From Burkholderiales bacterium (GTDB lineage: Bacteria > Pseudomonadota > Gammaproteobacteria > Burkholderiales > Burkholderiaceae_C), in contig JAFKGD010000002.1 in assembly GCA_017307855.1 (NCBI GenBank), positions 558,001 through 622,000 of the forward strand: DNA of 64,000 nucleotides. Reading direction: 5' to 3'. The position numbers and the translations under genes are program-made. The notes under the pieces were generated by a model, which was given only the letters and a program-made list of their open reading frames with translations, made no database searches and was not told where the DNA came from. Position 1 is the stretch's first letter. Each line of letters starts with the position of its first letter. Shown piece after piece: positions 54,776-63,199 of the stretch.

Positions 54776-54991
54776 TCAGACCACCAGCGCGGCCGTCACG
54801 GCCGGCACGACGAAAAACACGAGGGCGAGCGCCGCGAAGGTGATCTCGGCGGCCAGCCGGGGACGGGCAGGCGGAGCTTCGGCACCGGCGCCGAAGCCGG
54901 AGTGGCGGTAGTAAGCCTGCTGATAGAGGCGCTCGAAATCGCTGTCGGCCGCTCCGGCGGGCTCACGGCGCATGGGCTGGGCAGTGTTCAT
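54776..54991 (-). CDS. Small single-helix membrane protein
   Basis: The product has 71 residues. A polar N-terminus (MNTAQPMRREPAGAADSDFERLYQQAYYRHSG) precedes one C-terminal hydrophobic helix (about 49-70). I do not recognise the family. It lies 67 bp upstream of the glycine-zipper gene on the same strand. GC-rich and too short for strong support; codon use looks coding. Confidence 0.5.
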   Translation of the reverse strand: MNTAQPMRREPAGAADSDFERLYQQAYYRHSGFGAGAEAPPARPRLAAEITFAALALVFFVVPAVTAALVV

Positions 54992-55177
54992 GGCGGTTGT
55001 CCTCGGGGTGGTCGTTCTGGGTTTGGGAGCAGGTCTCCGAATGAGCCGGCGACCTTTGAAACGAATTGGAACCGCCAGCCCGTGCGCGACGTGAAGGACT
55101 CGGGTTGCAGGGCCTGTAGGACATGGCCGACGGTGGGGCGACACACCTCTCGCGCCCGGCGGCCGCACGGGTCTACG

Positions 55178-55183
55178 CATAAT
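55178..55183 (+). promoter_or_regulatory. -10-like CATAAT before the NADH dehydrogenase gene
   Basis: CATAAT ends 7 nt before the ATG at 55191. This geometry supports the ATG at 55191 over the one at 55182, which lies inside the hexamer. No Shine-Dalgarno sequence is seen. Confidence 0.35.
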
Positions 55184-55190
55184 GGCCCGC

Positions 55191-56522
55191 ATGAATTCTG
55201 ACTCGATCGCGCCCATTCGTCCCCGTGTCGTCATCGTCGGTTGCGGCTTCGGCGGACTGGAAGCGGCGCGTGCGCTTCGCGGGGCACCGGTGGATGTGAC
55301 GTTGATCGACCGGACCAACCACCACCTGTTCCAGCCGCTGCTCTACCAGGTGGCCACGGCGGGCCTGTCGGCGCCGGCCATCGCCGCGCCCACGCGCCAC
55401 CTGTTCCGCCGCCAGCCCAACGTCACCACGCTGCTGGGCGAGGTGACATCCATCGACCCCACGGCACGGTGCGTACGGCTGGCCGACGGCGGCACGCTGC
55501 CGTGGGACCACCTGATCGTGGCCGCGGGCGCCGCGCACAGCTATTTCGGCAATGACCAGTGGTCGGCCGTTGCGCCCGGCCTCAAGACGCTGGACGACGC
55601 GTTCGAGATCCGCCGGCGTGTGCTCATGGCCTTCGAGGCCGCCGAGCGTACGGACGATCCGGCACGGCGCGACGCCCTGCTGACCTTCGTGGTGATCGGC
55701 GGCGGCCCGACGGGCGTGGAGATGGCGGGCACGCTGGTGGAGATCGCGCGCCACACGCTGCCCGGCGAGTTCCGCCGCATCGACCCGTCGCGCGCCCGCG
55801 TGCTGCTGCTCGAAGGTAGCGACCGCGTGCTGCAGGCCATGCCGCCGGGCCTGAGCCAGCGCGCGCGCGAACAGCTGGAAAAGCTCGGTGTGGAAGTGCG
55901 CACTGGCGCGCGCGTCACCGCCATCGACACCGAGGGCCTCAACGTGGGCGACGAGCGTATCGCCACGGCCTGCGTGGTGTGGGCAGCCGGGGTGGCCGCC
56001 TCGGCGCTGGGCCGTGCGCTGGCCACTGCCACCGGTTGCGAGACCGACCGTGCCGGCCGCGTCGTGGTCGAACCCGACCTCACCATCGCCGGCCATCCCG
56101 ACATCAGCGTGATCGGCGACCTGGCCGCCGCGCGCAGCCACCGCGCGGGCCACGAGCCCACGCCCGTGCCCGGCGTCTCGCCCGCCGCCAAGCAGATGGG
56201 CCGCCTGGCCGCCGCCAACCTGCTGCGCCGGCTGGAGGGCCGCGCGAGCCAGGCCTTCGTGTATCGCGACTACGGCAGCCTCGCCACCATCGGCCGCCAT
56301 TCGGCCGTGGTCGATCTCACCACGCCGTTGGGCCCGCTGCGCTTTTCTGGCTACTTCGCATGGCTGTTCTGGCTATTTGCCCACGTGTACTTCCTGATCG
56401 GCTTCCGCAACCGCCTGGTGGTGCTGATGGACTGGGCCTGGGCGTACTGGAGCTTCCGGCGCTATGCGCGCGTGGTGGCGTCGGCGGGCGCGCCGGCCCG
56501 TCCGGCCGCCGAGGATTCCTGA
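55191..56522 (+). CDS. ndh: Type II NADH:quinone oxidoreductase
   Basis: This single-subunit, non-proton-pumping NADH dehydrogenase has 443 residues. FAD-binding RVVIVGCGFGGLEAARAL (about 12-29) and NAD-binding FVVIGGGPTGVEMAGTL (about 166-182) are clear; DRTNHHLFQPLLYQVATAGLS and VIGDLAAARSHRAGHEPTPVPGVSPAAKQMG match NDH-2. A C-terminal amphipathic/hydrophobic segment (FSGYFAWLFWLFAHVYFLIGFRNRLVVLMDWAWAYW) anchors it to the membrane. An alternative start at 55182 would add three residues. Confidence 0.93.
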   Translation: MNSDSIAPIRPRVVIVGCGFGGLEAARALRGAPVDVTLIDRTNHHLFQPLLYQVATAGLSAPAIAAPTRHLFRRQPNVTTLLGEVTSIDPTARCVRLADGGTLPWDHLIVAAGAAHSYFGNDQWSAVAPGLKTLDDAFEIRRRVLMAFEAAERTDDPARRDALLTFVVIGGGPTGVEMAGTLVEIARHTLPGEFRRIDPSRARVLLLEGSDRVLQAMPPGLSQRAREQLEKLGVEVRTGARVTAIDTEGLNVGDERIATACVVWAAGVAASALGRALATATGCETDRAGRVVVEPDLTIAGHPDISVIGDLAAARSHRAGHEPTPVPGVSPAAKQMGRLAAANLLRRLEGRASQAFVYRDYGSLATIGRHSAVVDLTTPLGPLRFSGYFAWLFWLFAHVYFLIGFRNRLVVLMDWAWAYWSFRRYARVVASAGAPARPAAEDS

Positions 56523-56531
56523 GCGGACGGA

Positions 56532-57431
56532 TCAGCCGGTCAGCAGGCGCCCGACGTCGTGATCGACGATCAGGTCGAACGTGGCCTGGCCCAGGCGCGA
56601 GAGCAGCCGCTGGCGCGAATAGGCCAGCACCATGTCGTTGTGGATCGTCGGCTGTTCGATGACCGAGACCGAGAGGCCTTCGGCATCGCGCCCCGCGGCT
56701 GCGCTGCGCGGCACGATCGCATAACCCTGGCCATCCATGGCCAGCTGCAGCAGGCTCTTGACGGAATCGACCTCCGCCACCACGTCGAGCCCGATGCCGC
56801 GCGCGCGGCACGTGGTTTCGATCAACATGCGGATCGCGTTCGGCATGCTGGGCACCATCGCCGGATAGCGCGAGAGGTCTGCGGCCAGAAGACGCGCCGG
56901 CAATGGATGGCGGTGCGTGGGGCGGCCGCACAGCACCAGCTCTTCACGGAACAGGCTGCGGCATTCCAGCTTCGGGGTCGGCGGCGGATCGAACAGCACG
57001 GCCATCTCGATGCGGCCGAGGATCAGATCCTCGCGCAGCGAAGTCGACAGTCCCTCCGAGATCGAGATCGACGCCTGGGGCCAGCGGCTGCGGAAGCTGC
57101 GCACCAGCACCGGCGTGAGCACCTGGGCCACGCGCGGGGGCAGGCCCACCGTGACACGGCCCGTGAAGCGGCTGTGCAAGGCGTCCATCTCGGCGCGCGC
57201 CTTGCGCGACAGCTCCAGCATCGCCTGCCCGTAGGAGAGCAGGCACTGCCCGGCCTCGGTCAATTCGACGCCACGGCCGGTGCGCACGAACAAGTGGTTG
57301 CGCATTTCCTGCTCCAGCTGGCGCACATGACGGCTGAGGGAGGGCTGGGGGATGTCGAGCGCGGCGGAGGCGCGGCTGAAGCTGCCGGTCTCTGCCACCC
57401 GCACGAAGGATTCGATCTGTCGCAGGTCCAT
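56532..57431 (-). CDS. LysR-family regulator of the adjacent catabolic module
   Basis: This 299-residue LysR-type regulator has a typical N-terminal helix-turn-helix (LRQIESFVRVAETGSFSRASAALDIPQPSLSRHVRQLEQEMRNHLFVRTGRGVELTEAG, residues 3-61) and a substrate-binding domain. It is divergent from the Bug-type receptor gene, with a 105-bp shared region holding an inverted repeat GAATA...TATTC. It probably activates the operon at 57537-60352 in response to its substrate or product. Confidence 0.92.
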   Translation of the reverse strand: MDLRQIESFVRVAETGSFSRASAALDIPQPSLSRHVRQLEQEMRNHLFVRTGRGVELTEAGQCLLSYGQAMLELSRKARAEMDALHSRFTGRVTVGLPPRVAQVLTPVLVRSFRSRWPQASISISEGLSTSLREDLILGRIEMAVLFDPPPTPKLECRSLFREELVLCGRPTHRHPLPARLLAADLSRYPAMVPSMPNAIRMLIETTCRARGIGLDVVAEVDSVKSLLQLAMDGQGYAIVPRSAAAGRDAEGLSVSVIEQPTIHNDMVLAYSRQRLLSRLGQATFDLIVDHDVGRLLTG

Positions 57432-57450
57432 GGTTTTCCATCCGGAATCT

Positions 57451-57474
57451 GAATACCAGATGTAATTGATATTC
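57451..57474. promoter_or_regulatory. Candidate LysR operator
   Basis: GAATA (57451-57455) and TATTC (57470-57474) form an inverted repeat with a 14-bp centre in the region shared by the LysR gene and the receptor gene. The AT-rich centre contains T-N11-A spacings of the LysR type. It overlaps the presumed start of the receptor transcript. Confidence 0.45.
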
Positions 57475-57536
57475 TATTCACGAGCCCCCGGGAAACGCGA
57501 AGAATTGGCCTCGAATTCACAAGACCGGAGACCCCG

Positions 57537-58514
57537 ATGACACCGCTTCGCCGCACGTTCCTGCGCCTGACCCTGACCGCCCTGGCCCTCACTGGCAGCG
57601 CGGCCGCCCTGGCGCAGGCGTACCCCCACAAGCCCGTGAAGATCCTGATCCCGTTCAGTCCCGGCGGCAGCAACGACACGGTCGGGCGTTTCCTCGGTGA
57701 CGAGCTGCAGAAAAAGCTCGGCCAGCCGTTCGTGGTGGAGAACCGCGGCGGCGCCGGTGGCGTGGTGGGTTCCGACTTCGTGGCCAAGTCGCCGGCGGAT
57801 GGCTACACGCTGCTGCTGGTGTCCACGCCGCATGTGGCCAACCCCTTCATCTACCGCCGGATGCCCTACGACGCGCTCAAGAGCTTCACACCGGTGGCGC
57901 GCGTCATGTCGGCTCCCGTGGTCATCGCCACCACGCCGAGCCTGGGCTTCAAGACCGTCGGTGATCTGGTCCAACGCGCCAAGGCGCAGCCGGGCAAGCT
58001 CACCTTCGTCTCTTCGGGCACGGGCAGCTACTTCCACCTGGCCAGCGAGATGTTCGCCGACCAGACGCAGGTCAAGCTGCTGCACATCCCCTACAAGGGC
58101 GCCGGCCCGGCCATGGCCGACGTCGTCGCCGGCCATGCCGACATCTCGATCGGCTCGGTGCTGTCTGCGCTGCCGCACGTCAAGAGCGGCCGCCTGAAGG
58201 CACTGGCCGTCAGCGGCAACAAGCGCCAGTCCACCATGCCCGACGTACCCACCATGGCCGAGGCCGGCTACCCCGGCTACGAGGCCGACAACTGGTGGGG
58301 CGTGCTGGCGCCGGCGGGCACACCGGCCGACGTGGTCGACACGCTGGCCCGCGCCATCGGCGACATCATGGCCGCGCCCGCCACGGCCGCGCGCTTCGCG
58401 CCCGAGGGCGTGGTGGTGAGCTACCAGGGCCCGGCCGCGTTCAAGGGCTTCATGGACACCGAAACCACCAAGTGGAGCCGGCTGATCAAGGACGTCGGCA
58501 TCTCCGCCGACTGA
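57537..58514 (+). CDS. Bug/TctC-family solute-binding receptor
   Basis: This 325-residue periplasmic receptor of the Bordetella uptake gene family has a signal peptide (MTPLRRTFLRLTLTALALTGSAAALAQ, cleavage near 27). It continues AYPHKPVKILIPFSPGGSNDTVGRFLGDELQKKLGQPFVVENRGGAGGVVGSDFVAKSPADGYTLLL, the textbook Bug start. Later segments KLTFVSSGTGSYFHLASEMFA and LLHIPYKGAGPAMADVVAGHADI also fit. Bug proteins bind small carboxylic acids; no TctAB permease is in the window, which is usual for orphan Bug genes. It heads a catabolic operon. Confidence 0.93.
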   Translation: MTPLRRTFLRLTLTALALTGSAAALAQAYPHKPVKILIPFSPGGSNDTVGRFLGDELQKKLGQPFVVENRGGAGGVVGSDFVAKSPADGYTLLLVSTPHVANPFIYRRMPYDALKSFTPVARVMSAPVVIATTPSLGFKTVGDLVQRAKAQPGKLTFVSSGTGSYFHLASEMFADQTQVKLLHIPYKGAGPAMADVVAGHADISIGSVLSALPHVKSGRLKALAVSGNKRQSTMPDVPTMAEAGYPGYEADNWWGVLAPAGTPADVVDTLARAIGDIMAAPATAARFAPEGVVVSYQGPAAFKGFMDTETTKWSRLIKDVGISAD

Positions 58515-58527
58515 AGGGCGCCTGACG

Positions 58528-59160
58528 ATGCAATCCGCCCTGCTCGTCCGCTGGACGCCCGCCGCCGACGCCGGCGCCCCGCTGCACCCCACCGTGCGCG
58601 CCCTGGCCGACGAGCTCGCCATGAGCCACGCCGGCACGGTCGGCCGCGTCGACGTGGTGCGTGCGCTCGATGGCACGCGCCTCTATCTCTACCTCTGGCT
58701 GCGCGACGGCGCGGTGCCCACCGAAGTGCTGCGCGACGCCGTGCGCACGGCAGTGGACGCCGCCGCCCTGCCCCAGGCCGGACCGGCCGAGGTCACGCGG
58801 CTGGTGCCGCGGCAGGACGAAGCCGGCGCGTCCGCGGTGGAGGCGGCCCCCTACCATTACGCGGTCGAGCTCGACATCGACCCCGAGCACGCCGCGTCCA
58901 TGCACGACTGGTACAACAACGAACACCTGCCTGCCCTGGCCGCCGTGCCCGGCACGGTGCGCGCACGCCGGCTCTCGGACATCGACGGACACCCGGCGTC
59001 CTACGCCTGCTACGACCTCACCAGCCCCGACACGCTGCGTTCCGAGCCCTGGCTGGCCGTGCGCGCCACCGACTGGTCGAGCCGGATCCGCCCGTTGTTC
59101 CACAACGTCCGCCGCACCGTGTTCGAACGCGTCTTCACCCTCGAGCCCCAGCGGCCCTGA
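58528..59160 (+). CDS. Dimeric alpha-beta-barrel protein
   Basis: This 210-residue protein has two related halves. The second (from about 107) reads PYHYAVELDIDPEHAASMHDWYNNEHLPALAAVPGTVRARRLSD, the pattern of EthD/muconolactone-isomerase-like dimeric alpha-beta-barrel proteins (N-x-E-H-L-P); the first half (ALLVRWTPAADAGAPL...VGRVDVVRALDGTRLYLYLW) is a degenerate version. Such proteins catalyse decarboxylations, isomerisations or dehydrations, or are stress-related. It starts 13 nt after the receptor gene and ends 16 nt before the enolase-superfamily gene. Confidence 0.78.
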   Translation: MQSALLVRWTPAADAGAPLHPTVRALADELAMSHAGTVGRVDVVRALDGTRLYLYLWLRDGAVPTEVLRDAVRTAVDAAALPQAGPAEVTRLVPRQDEAGASAVEAAPYHYAVELDIDPEHAASMHDWYNNEHLPALAAVPGTVRARRLSDIDGHPASYACYDLTSPDTLRSEPWLAVRATDWSSRIRPLFHNVRRTVFERVFTLEPQRP

Positions 59161-59176
59161 CACCTACCATCTTTCC

Positions 59177-60352
59177 ATGCCCGCATCCGCTGCCCGTACC
59201 GTCCCCGAACCGACGACCGCCGACTGGCTGTCCGTGCGCATCACGCGCATCGAGACGCTGCCGCTGAAGGTCAAGCTCGAGCGCGTGGCCGCCGGCTCCA
59301 CGCTCAAGCTCACGCACCGCTGCACCATCGTCACGCGCATCCATACCGACGCCGGCATCGTCGGCGAATGCTTCAACGGCAACGACGACGAACTGCAACC
59401 GGCTGTCATGCGGCTCATCCACGATGAGATGGCGCCGCTGCTCGTCGGGCAGCCCGTGGCCGCGATCGAGGATGCCTGGGCGCGCACCCGGCGCGCCACC
59501 GAGCCCTTCCTGCGCGACCGCCGCGTGGCGCTGCGCGCACAGGCCTGCATCGACAGTGCGCTGCACGACGCCCTGGGCAAGCTGGCCGGCGCGCCCATCC
59601 ATCACCTCTGGGGCGGCGCGCGCACCGAGGTTCCGGTGATCGCCCTCGGCGGCTACTACCGGCAGACCGGCGACCTCGAAGCCCTGGCCGACGAAGTGGC
59701 CGAGCTCAAGGCCTTCGGCATCCATGGCATGAAGCTCAAGCTGGGCGCGCTGTCCCCGGCCGACGATGCACGCCGCGCCGAGGCGGTGCGCCGCGCGGGC
59801 GGCGACGATTTCATGCTGGCCTGCGACGCCAACCAGGGCTGGACACGCGCCCAGGCGCTGGAGTTCGCCGCACGCGTGAAAGACCTGCGCCTGGCCTGGC
59901 TGGAAGAGCCCTGCCACTGGGACAACGACCGCGCCGACATGGCCGTCGTGCGCGCCGTGGCCGGCATTCCCATCGCTGCCGGCCAGAGCGAGCTGTCGCG
60001 CTTCGGCTGCCGCGACCTGATGGCCGCCGGCGCCATCGACATCTGCAACTTCGACGCCAGCTGGGGCGCCGGCCCGACGGAGTGGCGCCGCGTGGCCGCG
60101 CTGGCGCAGGCGCACCAGGTGCAGGTGCTGCAGCACCTGGAGCCGCAGATCGGCCTGATGATGTCCGCGGGCGTGCCCAACGGATTCGTGGCCGAGGTCA
60201 TGCTGCCCTGGCGCGATCCGTTCTTCTATCGCCTGATCGCCAACCAGAGCGCGCGCCCGTTCGATAACGGGCGCTACCGCCTGCCCGCCGGGCCGGGCTG
60301 GGGCATGCAGCTCGACACCGACTATCTCGACTCGGTGCTTCGCCGCGATTGA
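59177..60352 (+). CDS. Enolase-superfamily enzyme, mandelate-racemase/muconate-lactonising type
   Basis: This 391-residue enzyme has the capping domain (1-130) and a (beta/alpha)7-beta barrel. Catalytic and metal residues are visible: the KxK base MKLKLG (Lys186 and Lys188), metal ligands Asp217 (CDANQGW), Glu243 (LEEPCHW) and Glu272 (GQSE), and the His of LQHLEPQ (His320), which gives the mandelate-racemase-type Lys/His pair. A racemase or dehydratase acting on an alpha-hydroxy acid or lactone is likely; the substrate is unknown. It is 16 nt after the barrel protein gene in the LysR-controlled operon. Confidence 0.88.
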   Translation: MPASAARTVPEPTTADWLSVRITRIETLPLKVKLERVAAGSTLKLTHRCTIVTRIHTDAGIVGECFNGNDDELQPAVMRLIHDEMAPLLVGQPVAAIEDAWARTRRATEPFLRDRRVALRAQACIDSALHDALGKLAGAPIHHLWGGARTEVPVIALGGYYRQTGDLEALADEVAELKAFGIHGMKLKLGALSPADDARRAEAVRRAGGDDFMLACDANQGWTRAQALEFAARVKDLRLAWLEEPCHWDNDRADMAVVRAVAGIPIAAGQSELSRFGCRDLMAAGAIDICNFDASWGAGPTEWRRVAALAQAHQVQVLQHLEPQIGLMMSAGVPNGFVAEVMLPWRDPFFYRLIANQSARPFDNGRYRLPAGPGWGMQLDTDYLDSVLRRD

Positions 60353-60364
60353 GGCGGCCGCGCC

Positions 60365-60904
60365 TCAGTGGCCCACGCGCAGGGCCACCAGCAGGCGCGA
60401 CACCATGTTGTAGGCGGCCACGGTGGCCACCAGGTCCAGCAGGGCCTGACCCGTGTAATGGGCCTCGACGCGCGCGAACAGGGCATCGGGCACTTCGACG
60501 TCGCGCGTCATCGCATCGGCCAGTTCCAGCGCCACGCGCTCTGCGGCGCTCCATGGCGCGTCGGCCGGCAGCGGCTGCGCGCGCGTGGCCTCGATCGCCG
60601 CCGGGCCGACACCGGCCGCCTGCGCATGCGGCACATGCGCGTCGAACTCGTAGGGCGCGCGGTTGAGCACGGCCACGCGCAGGATCACCAGCTCGCGCAC
60701 CGGGGCCGGCAGGCTGCTGTGGTTGCGCACGGCCGACAGCATCTGCTCCCAGCCATGCGCGATGGGCGGACTGTTGAGCAGCACCTGATAGAGCAACGAG
60801 ACGCGCCCGCGCGCCGCCAGGATGCGCTGCTCCTGCTCCGCGAGTGCGGGCCGTGTGCCGGGCGTGACCGGCGGAATGCGGGGTCCGTGGGCGTCCATGG
60901 ACAT
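60365..60904 (-). CDS. Carboxymuconolactone-decarboxylase-like protein
   Basis: This 179-residue protein has the AhpD/CMD-like helical fold: LLNSPPIAHGWEQMLSAVRNHSSLPAPVRELVILRVAVLNRAPYEFDAHVPHAQAAGVGPAAIEA spans about 42-106. The AhpD C-x-x-C is absent and NRAPYEFDAH replaces it, so peroxidase activity is unlikely; a decarboxylase/hydratase or ligand-binding role is more likely. The ATG at 60904 overlaps the stop of the amidohydrolase gene (TGATG); an in-frame ATG at 60898 is a possible alternative. It converges on the enolase-superfamily gene with 12 bp between stops. Confidence 0.85.
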   Translation of the reverse strand: MSMDAHGPRIPPVTPGTRPALAEQEQRILAARGRVSLLYQVLLNSPPIAHGWEQMLSAVRNHSSLPAPVRELVILRVAVLNRAPYEFDAHVPHAQAAGVGPAAIEATRAQPLPADAPWSAAERVALELADAMTRDVEVPDALFARVEAHYTGQALLDLVATVAAYNMVSRLLVALRVGH

Positions 60905-61800
60905 CAGGCCTCGAACCGGTAGAAGGTTTGAGGATTGCGCACCAGCAGTTGCTCGCGCGCCTGCGGATCGGGCGCGATGCGCGACAGCGCATCGACCAGC
61001 ACCGCGTCGTCGGGCACGTGCGTGTGGTTGGGATGCGGCCAGTCGCTGCCCCACAGGCAGCGCTCGGGGAATTCACGCACCAGCAGCGCCGCCAGGGCAA
61101 TGCCCTCGCCATAGTCCGGCGATGCCGTGCCGGGGGTGATGCGCGAGATGCGGTCGATGCCGCTCACCTTCACGCGGAACAGCGGATTGCGAAGCAGCTG
61201 GCGCAACGCAGAAAAGTCGGCGTGGTCCGTGCCCTGCGCCGCATCCACGCGCCCCATGTGGTCGATCACCACCGGCACGGCGCTCTGCGCGAGCGCGCCG
61301 GCCAGGCCATGGATCAGGCTGCTCTCGAAATGCACCTGCAGATGCATGCCCAGCGGCGCCAGCCGCCGCGTGAAAGCCACGATCTCGTCCACGCCGCCGG
61401 CCGACACCAGATGCTTCATGAAGTTGAAGCGCACCCCGCGAAAGCCTGCCGCGGCCAGGCGGCGCAACTCGGCATCCGCCACCGACAGGGGCGCGAGCGC
61501 GACGCCCAGATAGCGCCCGCCGCCGTGGGCGATGGCGTCTTCGGCCGCGCTGTTGTCGAAGCCGTGCACCGCCGACTGCACGACGACGCAGCGCTCGATG
61601 CCCAGGTGCCGGTGCAGCGCATACAGCGTCTCCTTGGGAGCATCCACCGGTGTGAAGTTGCGGCCGGCGTCGAACGGAAAGCGCGCGGATGGCCCGAAAA
61701 CGTGCACGTGCGTATCGCAGGCGCCGCGCGGCAGCGCCAGTGCCGGCGTGCCAGGCTCGGGCATGAAAGTGAGACGGGGTGACGGGTCGGGTCGGTTCAT
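60904..61800 (-). CDS. Amidohydrolase-2-family lactonase/decarboxylase
   Basis: This 298-residue TIM-barrel metal enzyme has CDTHVHVFGP (28-37, metal-binding H-x-H), VVIDHMGR and LWGSDWPHPN, the signature of the amidohydrolase-2 group that includes 2-pyrone-4,6-dicarboxylate lactonase and 4-sulfomuconolactone hydrolase. It shares a stop/start overlap with the CMD-like gene, so the two probably act on the same intermediate. With the enolase-superfamily enzyme on the opposite strand this suggests a pathway for aromatic-acid or lactone breakdown. Confidence 0.9.
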   Translation of the reverse strand: MNRPDPSPRLTFMPEPGTPALALPRGACDTHVHVFGPSARFPFDAGRNFTPVDAPKETLYALHRHLGIERCVVVQSAVHGFDNSAAEDAIAHGGGRYLGVALAPLSVADAELRRLAAAGFRGVRFNFMKHLVSAGGVDEIVAFTRRLAPLGMHLQVHFESSLIHGLAGALAQSAVPVVIDHMGRVDAAQGTDHADFSALRQLLRNPLFRVKVSGIDRISRITPGTASPDYGEGIALAALLVREFPERCLWGSDWPHPNHTHVPDDAVLVDALSRIAPDPQAREQLLVRNPQTFYRFEA

Positions 61801-61868
61801 GCGTTCTCCTTGCCGCCGATTGTCGGGCGGCGATCCGGAGGCCGGCGCCGCTACTGGCGATAGCTGCT

Positions 61869-61933
61869 ATCCGGAATCCGGATGGCGTCCTCTGCCGGTA
61901 GCGACTGGCTACCGTCTGTTTACACAGGTTTAC
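61869..61933 (+). promoter_or_regulatory. Repeat-rich control region of macAB
   Basis: The 178-bp region before macA holds a 15-bp near-palindrome ATCCGGAATCCGGAT (61869-61883), a perfect 7-bp inverted repeat CGGTAGC...GCTACCG (61896-61914), and a direct repeat GTTTAC at 61918-61923 and 61928-61933 spaced exactly 10 bp. The direct repeat resembles OmpR/PhoP-class response-regulator sites. No clear -10 is identified. Confidence 0.45.
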
Positions 61934-61978
61934 GGCGTCTTGAATGGACGGTCATCCGTGTGAGGCAGACTCGGGAGC

Positions 61979-63187
61979 ATGAAAGTCCTTCCCAAGAGTT
62001 CCATCGCGCGCATCGTCATCGGCCTGGCCGTGCTCGCCGGGGCGGCCGCCGTCGTCAAGTGGCAGTTCTTCCCCGCCAAGCCCCCGCAGAACTACGTCAC
62101 GGCCGCGGCCGTACGAGGCGACCTCGAAGACACGGTGCTGGCCAGCGGCACGCTGCAGGCGTTCAAGCAGGTGAGCGTGGGCGCGCAGGTATCGGGCCAG
62201 ATCAAGTCGCTCAAGGTCGCGCTGGGCGACAACGTGAAGCAGGGCCAGTTGCTGGCCGAGATCGATTCCGTCACGCAGCAGAACAACGTGCGCAACGCCG
62301 AGGCGCAACTGGCCACGGCGCAGGCGCAGCTCAAGGCGAAGGAGGCCGCGCTGATCCAGGCCGAACTCAACCTCAAGCGCCAGCGCCAGCTGCGCGCGGC
62401 CGACGCGGGCCCGCAGGCCGACCTGGAAGCCGCCGAGGCCACCTACCGCGCCACGGTCGCCGACATCGACGCGCTCAAGGCCGGCGTGCAGCAGGCCGCC
62501 ATCACGGCCGACACCGCCAAGGTCAACCTGGGCTACACCCGCATCGTCGCGCCCATGGACGGCCAGGTGGTGGCGCTGGTGGTGCAGGAAGGCCAGACGG
62601 TCAACGCCAACCAGTCCACGCCCACCATCCTGAAGCTGGCCACGGTGGGCACCATGACCATCAAGGCGCAGATCTCCGAGGCCGACGTCACACGCGTGAA
62701 GCCCGGCCAGAAGGTGTACTTCACCATCCTGGGCGAGCCCGACCGGCGCCAGCAGGCCACGCTGCGCGCGGTCGAACCGGCGCCCGACTCCATCGCCACC
62801 GAGACCACGACGTCCACCGCCACGAGCAGCAGCTCCAGCGCCACTGCCATCTACTACAACGGCCTGTTCGACGCGCCCAACCCCGACGGCAGGCTGCGCA
62901 TCTCGATGACGGCGCAGGTGTACATCGTGCGCGCCGAGGCGAAGGACGCCATCCACATCCCCAGCGCCGCGTTGGGCGCGCGTAACCGCGACGGCAGCTA
63001 CACCGTGCGCGTGGTCGATGCCGCCGGCAATGCCGCGCCGCGCCAGGTGAAGGTGGGCCTGAACAACAACGTCAACGCGCAGATCACCGAAGGCCTGGCC
63101 GAGGGCGACCGCGTGGTGCTGGGCGATGCGGCCAGCGCGCCGTCGTCAGGCGGCCAGGGCATGCGCGGCCCGCGCATGCGCCTGTAA
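61979..63187 (+). CDS. macA: MacA-type periplasmic adaptor of a tripartite efflux pump
   Basis: This 402-residue membrane-fusion protein of the HlyD/MacA family has an N-terminal membrane helix (IARIVIGLAVLAGAAAVVKWQFF, 9-31), lipoyl half-motifs GTLQAFKQVSVGAQVSGQIKSLKVALGDNVKQGQLLAEID and the paired VNLGYTRIVAPMDGQVVALVVQEGQTVNANQ, a helical hairpin (about 105-175) and a C-terminal beta barrel. The low-complexity TTTSTATSSSSSATA stretch near 275-295 is characteristic of MacA. It works with MacB, encoded 12 bp downstream, and an outer-membrane TolC-type channel. Confidence 0.93.
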   Translation: MKVLPKSSIARIVIGLAVLAGAAAVVKWQFFPAKPPQNYVTAAAVRGDLEDTVLASGTLQAFKQVSVGAQVSGQIKSLKVALGDNVKQGQLLAEIDSVTQQNNVRNAEAQLATAQAQLKAKEAALIQAELNLKRQRQLRAADAGPQADLEAAEATYRATVADIDALKAGVQQAAITADTAKVNLGYTRIVAPMDGQVVALVVQEGQTVNANQSTPTILKLATVGTMTIKAQISEADVTRVKPGQKVYFTILGEPDRRQQATLRAVEPAPDSIATETTTSTATSSSSSATAIYYNGLFDAPNPDGRLRISMTAQVYIVRAEAKDAIHIPSAALGARNRDGSYTVRVVDAAGNAAPRQVKVGLNNNVNAQITEGLAEGDRVVLGDAASAPSSGGQGMRGPRMRL

Positions 63188-63199
63188 GGAGCGCGTGCC

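Noticed and set aside
61918..61933. Classical PhoP box upstream of macA
   Set aside because: The GTTTA pair has a period of 10 bp rather than the 11 bp expected; I report it only as a response-regulator-like direct repeat.
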